DNA of 64,000 bases from Bordetella petrii. GTDB lineage: Bacteria > Pseudomonadota > Gammaproteobacteria > Burkholderiales > Burkholderiaceae_B. The position numbers and the translations under genes are program-made. Positions 63,896 through 64,000 of this stretch are shown in pieces. How positions within the stretch are numbered: the stretch's first letter is position 1; each line of letters starts with the position of its first letter. Below the pieces are notes generated by a model. The model was not told where the DNA came from. It was given only the letters and a program-made list of their open reading frames with translations, and made no database searches. The stretch is from positions 53,136 through 117,135 of the forward strand of contig WMBV01000022.1 in assembly GCA_017745595.1 (NCBI GenBank), given 5' to 3'.

Positions 63896-64000
63896 CAACT
63901 GTGTTTGGAGTCAAGTTGCTGGGGTATGCAATTGTTCGTTCCAGGGTTGTCCGGTACGGCTCATGGCATTGATGATGCGGATGAGTTTGTGGGCGCAGGC
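63896..64000 (-). mobile_element. End of a probable IS110-family insertion sequence (truncated by window)
   Basis: The first 105 bp of an element that continues off the right edge. It begins inside a palindrome copy, has 15 bp between its edge and the transposase stop, and shows a short inverted match CAACT...AGTTG near the edge. No target duplication or classical terminal repeat can be assessed. Family call rests on the transposase tail and the site of insertion. Confidence 0.6.
63911..64000 (-). CDS. C-terminal end of a probable IS110-family transposase
   Basis: 29 codons and a stop on the minus strand, entering from the right edge: ACAHKLIRIINAMSRTGQPW then NEQLHTPAT. The AxxKLxRIxNAMxRxGxPW pattern is that of the extreme C-terminus of IS110/IS1111-type DEDD transposases, after the Tnp20 domain. 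The catalytic DEDD and Ser residues lie outside the window. The partial length keeps this tentative. Confidence 0.6.
   Translation of the reverse strand, partial: ACAHKLIRIINAMSRTGQPWNEQLHTPAT

Overview
The window is GC-rich DNA with dense, mostly operonic gene order from a betaproteobacterium. It fits the Alcaligenaceae (Bordetella/Achromobacter type): there are two intact Bug-type periplasmic binding proteins and a third in ruins, many small LysR/IclR-regulated catabolic clusters, a nadE-glnB pair, and a dispersed 31-bp palindrome (GGTGTCTGAC - core - GTCAGACACC). The genus is inferred from gene content and repeat style, not proven. No phage, plasmid or CRISPR locus is visible. The only transposon is the truncated end of a probable IS110-type element at the right edge.

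Left part (1-12,600): partial yggS, a flavodoxin-like reductase, then a LysR regulator followed by a catabolic block. The block holds a TRAP transporter (DctP-Q-M), a metallo-beta-lactamase-fold hydrolase, a carboxymuconolactone-decarboxylase-like protein, a 3-hydroxyisobutyrate-dehydrogenase-like enzyme, a Bug protein and a ketopantoate-reductase-like enzyme. Next is a sulfur module: periplasmic rhodanese, YeeE/YedE thiosulfate-type transporter and a 56-aa membrane protein.

12,600-21,000: a Fur-boxed siderophore ABC operon (binding protein, two permeases, ATPase), a PhnB/VOC protein, and a leftward Mla/Pqi-type lipid ABC operon (STAS-MlaE fusion, ATPase, MCE protein, lipoprotein), then tRNA-Ala(CGC) with its own terminator. 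21,000-25,500: a flavoprotein-SDR-cysteine hydrolase cluster with an IclR regulator and the internally deleted Bug gene.

25,500-34,860: exonuclease III; a lower-GC cassette of AraC regulator, B3/B4 tRNA-editing-like protein and LysE exporter; a cystine-type amino-acid ABC transporter; a Zn/Cd/Pb P-type ATPase with divergent MerR regulator; and a nitroreductase. Between the nitroreductase and the convergent argH (34,859-35,570) lies the most unusual sequence in the window: two related ~265-bp elements in inverted orientation, each directly after a gene's stop codon. Each has two long hairpins whose arms differ between copies by compensatory changes.

35,571-44,065: argH, a YbdG-like mechanosensitive channel, nadE, glnB, a Crp/Fnr regulator, and a Bug - alpha/beta hydrolase - SDR cluster. 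44,070-55,448: a near-complete type II secretion locus arranged as gspF (leftward), gspD-E (rightward) and gspC-G-H-I-J-K-L-M-N (leftward). GspD appears to end in a SPOR-like domain. 55,748-63,841: a LysR regulator divergent from a gamma-glutamyltransferase and a peptide/glutathione-type ABC importer ending in a fused double ATPase. The window closes with a half palindrome interrupted by the IS110-like element.
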